The position numbers and the translations under genes are program-made. From Haloarcula limicola (GTDB lineage: Archaea > Halobacteriota > Halobacteria > Halobacteriales > Haloarculaceae): 64,000 nt of DNA. The notes under the pieces were generated by a model. It saw only the letters and a list, made by a program, of their open reading frames with translations. It ran no database searches and had not been told where the DNA came from. The stretch's first letter is position 1, and every line of letters starts with the position of its first letter. Below, in pieces: positions 50,407-58,770 of the stretch. Location of the stretch: positions 62,001 through 126,000 of the forward strand of contig NZ_WRXM01000001.1 in assembly GCF_010119205.1 (NCBI RefSeq). Reading direction: 5' to 3'.

Positions 50407-51147
50407 ATGGAGCGGATACGCGAGGTCCACATCGCGCCGCTGGGGCACGAACGGGACCGCATCGTCGAGCCGATTCGCCGGCACAACGCCGACGCCGTCT
50501 ATCTGCTGAACCGGACCGAGCGACGACAGCAGTTCACGCCGTATCAACAGGCCCTCGTCGAGGACCTGGAGAACGACAGCGTCGATATCGAGATTCACGA
50601 GACCGATCTGGACGACCTCTACGACGTGATGGCTGTCGTCACGACCCTCGCCGCGGACCACCCCGACGACATCGTCCGGGTCAACGTCTCCAGCGGGCCG
50701 AAGGTGGCGGCTATCGGGAGCGCCATCGCCTGCATGGCGACGGACGCGACGGCGTACTACGTCCATCCCGAACGCCACGTCCCCTCTGTCGCCGAGGAAC
50801 CGCTCACGGAAGGGGTTCGGGAAGCCGAGGTGCTCCCCTCCTATCCCATCGAGGCCATCCCCAGGGACCAGGTCGCTATCCTCGACTACCTCGACCGGAC
50901 CAACAGCGAGAGTTACACGGCCAAGAAGAAGGACCTCATCGAGTTCGCCGAGGAGGACGCGCTGTCGTTCATCGACGACGCGAACCCCTCGAACGACAAG
51001 GCGAAGTTCGCGCTGTTGAACGCGAACGTCGTCGATCCGCTGGCGGCCGACGGCTACATATCCGTTCGAGCGGTCGGTCGGACGAAACAGATAGCACTGA
51101 CCGAAACTGGCCGGAACGTCCTCCACGCGTTTCGGCACAAGCTCTGA
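50407..51147 (+). CDS. CARF-like domain plus winged-helix regulator (DUF6293/HFX_2341 type)
   Basis: A 246-residue protein. The N-terminus VHIAPLGHERDRIVEPIRRHNADAVYLLNR and the later IVRVNVSSGPKVAAIGSAIACMATDATAYYVHPE have the Rossmann-like layout of CARF domains in Csa3-type regulators. The C-terminal ~90 residues form a winged helix (IPRDQVAILDYLDRTNSESYTAKKKDLIEFA ... IALTETGRNVLHAF). It would sense a nucleotide ligand and bind DNA. No cas gene is in the window. It lies between leuD and leuB, so it might control these genes. Confidence 0.75.
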   Translation: MERIREVHIAPLGHERDRIVEPIRRHNADAVYLLNRTERRQQFTPYQQALVEDLENDSVDIEIHETDLDDLYDVMAVVTTLAADHPDDIVRVNVSSGPKVAAIGSAIACMATDATAYYVHPERHVPSVAEEPLTEGVREAEVLPSYPIEAIPRDQVAILDYLDRTNSESYTAKKKDLIEFAEEDALSFIDDANPSNDKAKFALLNANVVDPLAADGYISVRAVGRTKQIALTETGRNVLHAFRHKL

Positions 51148-51383
51148 AATCGCAGCCTTCGGGATTCTCGTCCGCGTTACGGAGTCCGTGTGACCGATAG
51201 TGCGAATAGTAACGACAGTCAGAACGGTATCGAGAGTATCGCGGGTATCCGGGCAGTACCTACAAACTACCCCCGTGAACGAGTTACTGTGCACGGGACG
51301 CCACGCCACGGCCGCTACCCGCCGATTCGTCGGCCCTCCACTCCCCTCCCGCGGGCGGTCGCGGCTGGCGGCCCGTGCCATCC

Positions 51384-51429
51384 CACACAGCCGCTGACGT
51401 TGTGTGCCGGGCGGGCGGGAACCGCCCGC
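51384..51429. other. Two stem-loops in the gene-free stretch before leuB
   Basis: The 515-bp stretch 51148-51662 has no supported gene. It contains two adjacent perfect hairpins: CACACA/TGTGTG (51384-51389, 51401-51406; 11-nt loop) and GCGGGCGG-gaa-CCGCCCGC (51411-51429; 8-bp stem, 3-nt loop). They could be a terminator of the upstream transcript, part of a leuB leader, or a small RNA. A weak TATA-like cactttcac lies about 30 nt before leuB. Confidence 0.45.
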
Positions 51430-51662
51430 GTTCGTCCGCGTCGCGGTCCGATGCCGGTCGCCCGCCGGCGGTCCCCGCTGACGCTCGGTCGCGGGTCCCG
51501 TCTGTCCGTTTCTCGTACTACCGGCCCAACGCGTCGCTAGTAGCGATTCCGGTCCCCGTCGTCCTCGACCGCTATGGTCGTCGGTAACGGCGACCCGGCG
51601 GCCTGAAGCGGCAACGCGTCGGAACCGAACCACTTTCACCGGCCGGCCGCCTCTCGGCGCAC

Positions 51663-52646
51663 ATGACACACGAGATCGCGGTCATCCCCGGTGACGGGAT
51701 CGGACAGGAGGTCACGCCCGCCGCCGTCGAGGTCCTTTCGGCCATCGAGACGGTCGATTTCGACTTCGTCGAGGGCGACGCAGGCGACGCAGTGAAAGCG
51801 GAGACCGGCGAGGCGCTCCCGCAGGAGACGCGGGACGTCGCGGCCGACGCCGACGCGACGCTGTTCGGCGCGGCCGGCGAGACGGCCGCCGACGTCATCC
51901 TCCCGCTGCGCGAGGTCGTCGGCTCGTTCGCCAACGTCCGTCCGGCGCGGTCGTACCCCGGACTAGACGCGGTTCAGCCGGACACCGATATCGTGTTCAT
52001 CCGGGAGAACACCGAGGGCGTCTACACCGGCATCGAGAGCGAGATCACCGAGGGCGTGCGGACGCTGACTCGCGTCATCACGGAGGAAGCTTCCCGCGAC
52101 ATCGCCGAGTACGGCTTCGACTACGCGAAGCAGAACGGCTACGAGGACGTGACCATCGCCCACAAGGCCAACGTCATGCGTCAGACGGACGGCCTGTTCC
52201 TCGAGACCGCCGAAGCGGTCGCGGAGGAACGAGGTGCCGACTACGACACGGCCCTGATGGACGCGCTGGCGATGCATCTGGTGATGACGCCCGAGGAGTA
52301 CGACGTCATCATCTGCCCCAACCTCGCGGGCGATATGCTCTCTGACCTCTCGGCCGGACTGGTCGGCGGCCTCGGACTGCTCCCGTCGGCGAACGTCGGC
52401 GAGGACAACGCGCTGTTCGAACCCGTCCACGGGTCGGCTCCGGACATCGCCGGCGAGGGCGTCGCCAACCCTTCGGCGATGATCCTCTCCGCGGCGATGC
52501 TGTTAGAGCACCTCGGCTACGACGAGGAGGGCGAGCGGGTGCGAACCGCGGTCGAATCGGTCCTCGAATCCGGCCCGCGTACGCCCGACCTCGGCGGCGA
52601 CGCCGGGACGACGGACGTCACCGACGCCGTCGTCGACGAACTGTAG
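51663..52646 (+). CDS. leuB: 3-isopropylmalate dehydrogenase
   Basis: A 327-residue NAD-dependent beta-decarboxylating dehydrogenase, the third leucine-pathway step. The start [52 protein letters not shown] and [28 protein letters not shown] are diagnostic. It is separated from leuCD by a regulator gene and a 515-bp gap, so it probably has its own promoter, unlike the tight ilvB-leuD run. Confidence 0.95.
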   Translation: MTHEIAVIPGDGIGQEVTPAAVEVLSAIETVDFDFVEGDAGDAVKAETGEALPQETRDVAADADATLFGAAGETAADVILPLREVVGSFANVRPARSYPGLDAVQPDTDIVFIRENTEGVYTGIESEITEGVRTLTRVITEEASRDIAEYGFDYAKQNGYEDVTIAHKANVMRQTDGLFLETAEAVAEERGADYDTALMDALAMHLVMTPEEYDVIICPNLAGDMLSDLSAGLVGGLGLLPSANVGEDNALFEPVHGSAPDIAGEGVANPSAMILSAAMLLEHLGYDEEGERVRTAVESVLESGPRTPDLGGDAGTTDVTDAVVDEL

Positions 52647-52647
52647 G

Positions 52648-52660
52648 CTTTCTTTTCTTC
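52648..52660 (+). terminator. Pyrimidine-rich terminator after leuB
   Basis: The run ctttcttttcttc begins two bases after the leuB TAG. Archaeal termination commonly occurs at such T-rich runs without a stem. It would separate leuB from glpR. Confidence 0.5.
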
Positions 52661-52726
52661 ACTCAGAAACGAGCAAGGGACGATAGAAAGTGGTAAAAAC
52701 GAAGCGAAACAATCACGGGAAACAGC

Positions 52727-53494
52727 ATGCTCCCGGCCGAACGCAAACGAACTATCGTCCAGCTGGTGACGGAACGAGACGGCTGTTCCGTCTCCGTGCT
52801 GGCCGACGAACTGGAGTTCTCGAAGGCGACGATCCGCCGAGACCTCCGCGACCTCGAAGAGGAGGGCCGCATCGAACGCTCGCACGGCGGGGCGGTCCCG
52901 GCGTCGTCGGTCGGTACGGAGCGTTCGTACGACCAGCGCGAGGTCGAGCACTTAGAGGCGAAGCGGGCCATCGCCGCGCGGGCGAGCGAGGAGATCCGCG
53001 AGGGCGAGGTCGTCTTCTTCGACGCGGGGACGACCACGATGGAGGTCGCGCGGGCCGCCCCCGACGAGGGGTACGTCGCCGCGACGAACATGCCGGAACT
53101 CGCCACGGAACTGTCTGACGGCGAGATCGACGTGAAACTGACCGGCGGGACGCTGCGGGCGCGAACGCGCGCGCTCGTCGGCTCGACCGCCGAGGCCTTC
53201 CTCGATCGGACGAACTTCGACCTCCTCTTTCTGGGGACCAACGCGCTGGACGCGACGGTCGGCCTCTCGACGCCCAACGAGGCCGAGGCCGCGGTCAAGC
53301 GCCAGATGGTCGAACGCGCCGGACGCGTCGTCCTCGTCGCGGACAGTTCGAAGTTCGGGGAACGGAGCTTCGTCTCGTTTGCGGACCTGTCGGACGTCGA
53401 TATGCTCGTCACGGACGAGGCGCTCCCGGCGGCCCTCGCCGAGGCGGTTTCCGAGGCGGACGTCGACGTCGTCGTCGAAGGTATCACAGCATGA
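52727..53494 (+). CDS. glpR: DeoR-family sugar regulator GlpR
   Basis: A 255-residue repressor. The DeoR helix-turn-helix reads AERKRTIVQLVTERDGCSVSVLADELEFSKATIRRDLRDLEEEGRIERSHGGAV. The C-terminal sugar-phosphate domain has EVVFFDAGTTTMEVAR, LTGGTLRARTRALVG and LLFLGTNALD. In Haloferax, GlpR is cotranscribed with pfkB and represses fructose and glucose catabolic enzymes. Here it overlaps the kinase by 4 bp, the same arrangement. An AT-rich run (gtggtaaaaacg, about 52690) may be the promoter. Confidence 0.93.
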   Translation: MLPAERKRTIVQLVTERDGCSVSVLADELEFSKATIRRDLRDLEEEGRIERSHGGAVPASSVGTERSYDQREVEHLEAKRAIAARASEEIREGEVVFFDAGTTTMEVARAAPDEGYVAATNMPELATELSDGEIDVKLTGGTLRARTRALVGSTAEAFLDRTNFDLLFLGTNALDATVGLSTPNEAEAAVKRQMVERAGRVVLVADSSKFGERSFVSFADLSDVDMLVTDEALPAALAEAVSEADVDVVVEGITA

Positions 53495-54399
53495 TAGTCA
53501 CACTCACGTTCAACCCGGCGGTCGACCAGACGATTCAGTTCGACGAACCGATGGCTCCGGACCGCGTCATGCGGGCCAGCGACGCCCGCTTCGACGCCGG
53601 CGGGAAGGGGATCAACGTCGCGCAGTTCCTCACGGCGATGGCGAAGCCCTGCGTCGCCACCGGCGTCGTCGGCGGGTTCACGGGCAAGTTTATCCGCGAC
53701 GACATGCGGGCCGACGGCGTAGAAACCGATTTCGTCGAGGTAGCGGGAACGACGCGACTCAACACGACGGCGCTCGCCGAGGGCGTCGAGTACAAGCTCA
53801 ACCACGACGGGCCGACGGTCGGGGAGAGCGACCTCGACGCGGTTATCGGGCGGGTCCGCGAACAGGACCCCGACCGCGTCCTCGTCGGCGGGAGTCTCCC
53901 GCCGGGTCTGTCCGTCGCAGACGTCGATACCGTCGCCACGGCGGGCGACTGGGACACCATCGTCGACATGGAGGGAAAGGCGCTCCGAGAACTCGACGCG
54001 CGGTACGCCCTCTGTAAGCCCAACCGCGAAGAGCTCGGCGACGCCACCGGTGCCGACGTCTCGACCATCGAGGGCTGCGCGCGCGCGGCCGACGCCTTCC
54101 GCGACCGCGGGTTCGACCGCGTGCTGGCCTCGCTGGGCGGCGACGGCGCGGTACTCGCAAACGGTTCGGACCTCCTCTACGCCGAAGCCCTCGACGTGGA
54201 CGTCGTCGATACCGTCGGTGCCGGCGACGCCCTCCTCTCCGGGGTCGTCGCCGCGTGGGAGGACGGAGAGGACGACGCGACGGCGCTGCAGAACGGCGTC
54301 GCCGTCTCCGCGCGACTCGTCGAACAGGCCGGCACCGCCGTTCCGTCCTTCGAGGATATCGAGACGTTGCGAGAACGAGTGACGGTTCGAGAGTTGTAG
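53491..54399 (+). CDS. pfkB: 1-phosphofructokinase (PfkB family)
   Basis: A 302-residue sugar kinase that phosphorylates fructose-1-phosphate to fructose-1,6-bisphosphate. The start MIVTLTFNPAVDQTIQFDEP, DAGGKGINVAQFLTAM (PfkB signature 1), KPNREELGDATGA and DTVGAGDALLSGVVAAWEDG (signature 2 with the catalytic Asp) are complete. Coupled to glpR by a 4-bp overlap. A class I aldolase encoded nearby would split the product. Confidence 0.93.
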   Translation: MIVTLTFNPAVDQTIQFDEPMAPDRVMRASDARFDAGGKGINVAQFLTAMAKPCVATGVVGGFTGKFIRDDMRADGVETDFVEVAGTTRLNTTALAEGVEYKLNHDGPTVGESDLDAVIGRVREQDPDRVLVGGSLPPGLSVADVDTVATAGDWDTIVDMEGKALRELDARYALCKPNREELGDATGADVSTIEGCARAADAFRDRGFDRVLASLGGDGAVLANGSDLLYAEALDVDVVDTVGAGDALLSGVVAAWEDGEDDATALQNGVAVSARLVEQAGTAVPSFEDIETLRERVTVREL

Positions 54400-54420
54400 C
54401 GCCGGACTGATCGTCCCGTT

Positions 54421-55545
54421 TCAGAACTTCTCGTCGTAGTCGTCGACGAAGGCGCGAACATCCGCGAGCGACGGCTGGTCCGCGGTCCGGACGAAGTGAC
54501 CGGCGACGGCGTTCCCGAGGACGACGGCCGCCGCCGGGGAGAGTCCGTTCACGAGCCCGAGACCGAGCCCCGCGTTGAAGTGGTCGCCGGAGCTCGTCGT
54601 CAGTTCGGGATCCGTGACCGCGGGGACGGCGACGCTGTCCGTCCCGTCGGGAGAGACGACCACGGAGCGGTCGACGCCGTGGCCGACGAACCACGCCGGC
54701 GAGAGGACGCTCTCGACGACCTCGGCCGCTTCTTCGAACGAACGATCGGCCTCTCCTTCGTAGGCATCCGCCAGGACGCCCGTCTCCGCGCGGTTCGAGG
54801 AGACGACGACGTCCGTCACTTCGTTCAGTCGCCCGATGGCCTTCCGCCCGGCTCGCAGGCCCTCGGCGTCGAGTTTCCGCACGTCGCCCGGGTCGACCAG
54901 CACGTGGGAAGGCGGGTCGGCGATATCGTCCCAGAGCTCGCGCAATCCCTTCAGGATATCGGGGAGCCCGGGCGTCTCTGACCAGTAGCCGATTCCGAGT
55001 AGCGCTGCGCCGTCGAGCCGGTCGGCGAGTCGCTCGTGGCCGAGTCGTTCGTCGAGGCCCGCCCAGTCGAGGTCCATCGTGTCGCCGACCTCGGTCAGCA
55101 TCAGCTTCCCGTCGTCGAACTCGACGGCGTCGGTGACCCCCGGGTCGCCCATCGAGTGGAGTTCGTAGTCGTCGAACTCCGAGGCGAACGCGTCGTGGAC
55201 CGGGTCGCCGTACATCCCGACCATCACCGGATCGAACGACCAGGTGCCGAACGCGCGGGCGAGGTGGCAGGTGTGACCGCCCGTGCGGTTGCCGTGCTGG
55301 AGCCACTCGAAGGTGAGCGAGCTGTCGGCGGCGACCGAATTGGCCACCCGGTCGCCGAGCGCGGCAATGGTCGAGAGTCCCTCGTAGGTATCCGGGTCGA
55401 CGCGGTCGGCGACGATCTCTCGGACCCGGTCGAGGTAGCCGTCGAACCCGAAGACGGCGCGGCCGCGTTCTACCTCGTCCAACGCGGCCACTGACGGGAA
55501 CTCCTCGCGTGCGGCGGCGACGGCTCGTCGAGTTGACTCGTCCAT
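54421..55545 (-). CDS. Divergent PfkB-family carbohydrate kinase
   Basis: A 374-residue kinase-like protein. TGGHTCHLARAFGTWSFDPVMVGMYGDPVHDAF corresponds to PfkB signature 1 and TTSSGDHFNAGLGLGL to signature 2, with GAGD changed to SSGD but the catalytic Asp kept. VVVSSNRAETGVLA matches the PN.E region. It starts with an ~40-residue helical extension. The gene lies 6 bp downstream of the class I aldolase on the same strand and converges on pfkB, so a sugar-phosphate substrate is likely but not identified. Confidence 0.75.
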   Translation of the reverse strand: MDESTRRAVAAAREEFPSVAALDEVERGRAVFGFDGYLDRVREIVADRVDPDTYEGLSTIAALGDRVANSVAADSSLTFEWLQHGNRTGGHTCHLARAFGTWSFDPVMVGMYGDPVHDAFASEFDDYELHSMGDPGVTDAVEFDDGKLMLTEVGDTMDLDWAGLDERLGHERLADRLDGAALLGIGYWSETPGLPDILKGLRELWDDIADPPSHVLVDPGDVRKLDAEGLRAGRKAIGRLNEVTDVVVSSNRAETGVLADAYEGEADRSFEEAAEVVESVLSPAWFVGHGVDRSVVVSPDGTDSVAVPAVTDPELTTSSGDHFNAGLGLGLVNGLSPAAAVVLGNAVAGHFVRTADQPSLADVRAFVDDYDEKF

Positions 55546-55551
55546 GGCCGC

Positions 55552-56334
55552 CTACAGGACGTCGTCCGCGCTGGCTCCCTCGAAGACGACTTCGTCGAGC
55601 TTGTCGAGGATGTCGTAGGGGTCGTCTCGCTGCCAGACGTTGCGGCCGACGGCGAGGCCGGAGACGCCTACGTCCATGCAGTCCGCGACGAGTTCGAGGA
55701 AGTCGCGGTCCGACGTCTTCGAACCGCCGGAGAGCAGGACGCGGTTGTCCGCGGCGGCGTTGACGGCGTGTTCCATCGCCTCCTTGTCGCGGGGGTACTT
55801 GACCTTCGTGAAGTCCGCGCCGAGTTCCAGCCCGATGCGGGCGGCGTAGGCGATGATGTCGCGGGTCCGGTGGTCCTTGACGGCCTGTCCGCGCGGGTAC
55901 GACCACATGGCGATGGGCAGGTCGTGGTCGCGGGCGGCCTCCTGTACCGGGCGGAAGTCCTCGAACATGTCCGTCTCGCGGTTCACGCCGGGGTAGATCG
56001 TGTAGCCGATGGCGTCGGCGCCCAGTTCCGCGGCGTAGTCGACGGACCAGTTCTGCGGCGAGTAGGGGTCGCCCATCCAGAGGTCCGACCCGCCGTTGAG
56101 TTTCGCCAGCAGGTTCACGTCGTCCTCGTAGCTCGGATAGTACGTCTCGGCGAGGCCCTTCCCGACGGCCAGCGCCGTGACGGCGTCGTGGGTCGCCATC
56201 TCGAACACTTCCCGGGGGTCGAGACGCTCCTCGACGCCGCCGAACTGCTTGGGTCCGTGTTCCAGGCCGTGATCGTGAGCCAGGACGAGCGTCTTGTCGT
56301 TGCGAACGAGCGGTGAGTTACCCAGTGGTCGCAT
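55552..56334 (-). CDS. fba: Class I fructose-bisphosphate aldolase (DhnA type)
   Basis: A 260-residue archaeal class I aldolase. LVLAHDHGLEHGPKQFGG is the phosphate-side N-terminus, and the Schiff-base Lys lies in GADFTKVKYPRDKEAM. LLSGGSKTSDRDFLELVADC and GLAVGRNVWQRDDP are the phosphate-binding loops. It would cleave fructose-1,6-bisphosphate made by the neighbouring kinase. The related 2-amino-3,7-dideoxy-heptulosonate synthase (aroA') is an alternative in this fold, but gene context favours the aldolase. Confidence 0.88.
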   Translation of the reverse strand: MRPLGNSPLVRNDKTLVLAHDHGLEHGPKQFGGVEERLDPREVFEMATHDAVTALAVGKGLAETYYPSYEDDVNLLAKLNGGSDLWMGDPYSPQNWSVDYAAELGADAIGYTIYPGVNRETDMFEDFRPVQEAARDHDLPIAMWSYPRGQAVKDHRTRDIIAYAARIGLELGADFTKVKYPRDKEAMEHAVNAAADNRVLLSGGSKTSDRDFLELVADCMDVGVSGLAVGRNVWQRDDPYDILDKLDEVVFEGASADDVL

Positions 56335-56451
56335 ACAGATGGATTACCGAGAACGAACACTAACAGTTTTCGGTTGTGTTTTTTTACTACTGAACGAGTT
56401 CGTTTCTGCTCGGCCCCGAAGGTTAAGTACGTGCGAGGGGTACCGACGACC

Positions 56452-56601
56452 ATGCCATCCGTCGAACTCGACGACGAGACGATCCAGCGCCTGGACGACC
56501 TCCGCGTCGAGGACGAATCTTACGACGAACTCGTGAACGAGCTCATCAATATCTACGAGGCAGAGGAACTGACCCTGTTCCACGGCGGCGACGAGTACTA
56601 A
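56452..56601 (+). CDS. Small ribbon-helix-helix or antitoxin-like protein (49 aa)
   Basis: A 49-residue protein: PSVELDDETIQRLDDLRVEDESYDELVNELINIYEAEE, a strand followed by two helices as in VapB or RHH antitoxins. A TATA-like ggttaagtac about 25 nt before the ATG predicts a leaderless start at 56452. No toxin gene is adjacent. It overlaps the end of the opposing gene by 4 bp. Confidence 0.7.
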   Translation: MPSVELDDETIQRLDDLRVEDESYDELVNELINIYEAEELTLFHGGDEY

Positions 56602-57062
56602 CTCTGCGACTGCGAGTGGGCCTGTTCACAGATCGCCTTCCAGCGCCCGTTCGATTCGAGCTTCTCTTGGAGGTCCTCGGCGTACTCCTGTGCCAACTGC
56701 TCGGCTTCCTCGGTCTGCTTACTGGACCCGCCGCCGCCACCGAAGCCGAGCGCGTCTTTCACGCCCGAGAGGAAGCCGCCGCCACCGCCGCTCCCGCCGC
56801 CCGACCCGCCGCCTGACTGCCCCATCGCCGGTTGCTGGTCGATGCGGTCGAGCTCCGGCATGATGCTCGGGAGCTTCGACGTGTCGGCCACGACGCGCGC
56901 CGACTCCGGGTCCTCGGGGTTCTCGATCTCGAACTCGACGGCCGTCATCACGAGGCCCCACTGCTGGTTCGAGAACGACGATGCTTTGACCTTCTCGTTG
57001 AACGACTGGTCGACTGCCATCCGCTCGCCCGCGATGCGGTCGGTCCAGTGGTTGTCACTCAT
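56598..57062 (-). CDS. Haloarchaeal conserved protein (DUF5799-like)
   Basis: A 154-residue protein. The start SDNHWTDRIAGERMAVDQSFNEKV followed by SNQQWGLVMTAVEFEIENPEDPESARVVADTSKLPSIMPEL is a compact domain I associate with a haloarchaeal DUF (5799, from memory). A Gly/Ser-rich linker (GGGSGGGSGGGGGF) and a helical end (EEAEQLAQEYAEDLQEKLE) follow. The ATG at 57062 is preferred; upstream residues are Ser/Arg-rich and atypical. Function unknown. Confidence 0.68.
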   Translation of the reverse strand: MSDNHWTDRIAGERMAVDQSFNEKVKASSFSNQQWGLVMTAVEFEIENPEDPESARVVADTSKLPSIMPELDRIDQQPAMGQSGGGSGGGSGGGGGFLSGVKDALGFGGGGGSSKQTEEAEQLAQEYAEDLQEKLESNGRWKAICEQAHSQSQS

Positions 57063-57135
57063 GAGTCGGTGTTTGCCCCCCGCCTCAATGAGCGTTTCCC
57101 GAAAAAGCGTTGAAAAACGCCGGTTCTCGCGCGTT

Positions 57136-57531
57136 TCAGACGCCGGACTCGATGGAGATGTCGGCGTGAAGCTCCTCGCGGAGCGCCGAGTGGACGTGAC
57201 AGATCTCCTCGCCGCGCTCGACGATGTCTCGCTCATCGTCACCGAGGTCCTCCTCTACCGCCATGTCGAAGGCGATGGAGACGAGGTCGTCGTCGTCGTC
57301 GAGTTCGGCCTCGACGTCGACCTCGACGTTACCCACGTCGTCGTAGCCGTGTTCGTCGGCGGCGACGCGGAACGCCGGGATGTAACAGGAGGCGTAGTCG
57401 GCCGCGAGCACTTCGTTGGCCGACGGGCCGTCGTTGCTGAGGGCGTCGACGACGAGCTCCCACTCGCCGTTGATGACGCTCTCGACCGTGTACCCTTCCT
57501 CGCACGTGCTGGTGACTTCGATGTCTGCCAT
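57136..57531 (-). CDS. OsmC family protein
   Basis: A 131-residue thiol peroxidase-like protein. The two redox Cys residues of the OsmC/Ohr fold are at AADYASCYIPAFRVAADEHG and EEICHVHSALREE. GEWELVVDALSNDGPSANEVLAA is typical of the N-terminal half. Members detoxify organic hydroperoxides; this sequence is nearer OsmC than Ohr by eye, which is only a tentative judgement. Confidence 0.88.
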   Translation of the reverse strand: MADIEVTSTCEEGYTVESVINGEWELVVDALSNDGPSANEVLAADYASCYIPAFRVAADEHGYDDVGNVEVDVEAELDDDDDLVSIAFDMAVEEDLGDDERDIVERGEEICHVHSALREELHADISIESGV

Positions 57532-57633
57532 AGCGTTCGGCGTGTCTCGCGCCTCCCTCCTAAACGTTGCCAGACGAGGGCGGGTATAACTCGGCTCGAA
57601 GAGACGGCGGACGTTTCGGTCCGCGAGGACTGA

Positions 57634-58353
57634 TTAGAGTTCGAACGTCTCGTCGCCCTCTAAGACCTCGACTTCGGCGTCGCTACCGGTCGCCTTGACC
57701 TCCTTGACGAAGTCGTCGGTGTCGATCTCGATGGGCGGGAACGTGTCGTAGTGCATCGGGAAGACGGTGTCCACGTCCAGCCAGTCGGCCGCGACGGCGG
57801 CCTGCCACGGCCCCATCGTGAAGTGGTCGCCGACCGGGAGCGCGGCGGCGTCGGGTTCGAGGTACGGGCCGATTATCTCGCGCATCTCCGTCATCAGGCC
57901 GGTGTCGCCCGCGTGGTAGAACGTGGTCGACTCCTCGTCGCTGACCTGCGTGGGCTTCGTATCGGAGATGACGAACCCGGCGGGCATCCCGCCGGTGGTG
58001 CCGTAGGAGGTGTCGATGCCGTTAGAGTGGTCCGAGCGGTGCATCGTGACGAAGGCGTCGCCGACCTCGACGGTGCCGCCGAGGTTCATCCCCATGCCGC
58101 CGACGGCGTCGAACTCGCCGAAGTTGTCCTCGCAGTACTCGACGAGTTCCGGCGTGGCGACGAGGCCGCTGCCCTCGTAGCGGTCCACGTCGCCGATGTG
58201 GTCGGCGTGACCGTGCGTCAACAGGACGTAGTCCGGGTCGATCTCCTCCGGGTCCGTGTCCGTGTACGGGTTGTCGAAGAACGGGTCGATGAGCAGTTCT
58301 GTCCCGTCTACGTCGACGTGCCACGTCGAGTGGCCGTGCCAGGTGAGTTCCAT
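57634..58353 (-). CDS. UPF0173 metal-dependent hydrolase
   Basis: A 239-residue metallo-beta-lactamase-fold enzyme. The start [25 protein letters not shown], the zinc motif [13 protein letters not shown], and later [22 protein letters not shown] and [12 protein letters not shown] supply the metal ligands, all intact. The ATG at 58353 matches the family start. Substrate unknown. Confidence 0.92.
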   Translation of the reverse strand: MELTWHGHSTWHVDVDGTELLIDPFFDNPYTDTDPEEIDPDYVLLTHGHADHIGDVDRYEGSGLVATPELVEYCEDNFGEFDAVGGMGMNLGGTVEVGDAFVTMHRSDHSNGIDTSYGTTGGMPAGFVISDTKPTQVSDEESTTFYHAGDTGLMTEMREIIGPYLEPDAAALPVGDHFTMGPWQAAVAADWLDVDTVFPMHYDTFPPIEIDTDDFVKEVKATGSDAEVEVLEGDETFEL

Positions 58354-58427
58354 GATTCGCCCGGACGTACTCGGGGCTGGCACTTAATGGTACACCGCAA
58401 CTGATGACCCACGCGATTCGAGCGCCG

Positions 58428-58691
58428 TCAGTCGAATATGCTCAGTCGCGTGGGCTTCCCCTGCGCGTAGCGAATCCACCGGCGCACGTGTCGGTTGAGC
58501 GCCCAGAAGAGGACGACGACCATCCCGAACAGCGCGGTCAGCGCGACGGCGGCGAGGACGAGCGGACTCTCCGTCGGCAGGCCCACCAGCCCGACGATGA
58601 CGCCGACCAGCGCCATCTCGGCGGCACAGCGCAGACCGGGGAGGACGAATCCGGGCGAGGGGTGTGACTCGGACGATGCGTCACCGGCCAT
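58428..58691 (-). CDS. Small two-helix membrane protein (87 aa)
   Basis: An 87-residue protein with two hydrophobic segments (EMALVGVIVGLVGLPTES and LVLAAVALTALFGMVVVLFWALN) and a basic end (RHVRRWIRYAQGKPTRLSIFD), so the C-terminus should face the cytoplasm. No family recognised. ATG at 58691 is the likely start, with an upstream alternative three codons earlier. Confidence 0.65.
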   Translation of the reverse strand: MAGDASSESHPSPGFVLPGLRCAAEMALVGVIVGLVGLPTESPLVLAAVALTALFGMVVVLFWALNRHVRRWIRYAQGKPTRLSIFD

Positions 58692-58770
58692 ACCCCGCAT
58701 TCGCGAGCGCTCGTATAGTAGTTTGTGCCCCGACCGTGGCTTTATTCGCTCGCTGTCCTAACGGAAATCC

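Noticed and set aside
51375-51587. 70-residue ORF upstream of leuB, considered as a leader peptide
   Set aside because: No TATA box at its start, Arg/Pro-rich content, and no run of Leu codons that would fit attenuation.
53843-55906. 687-residue arginine-rich minus-strand frame across pfkB and the second kinase
   Set aside because: Extremely Arg-rich, overlaps two well-supported genes, and has no domain.
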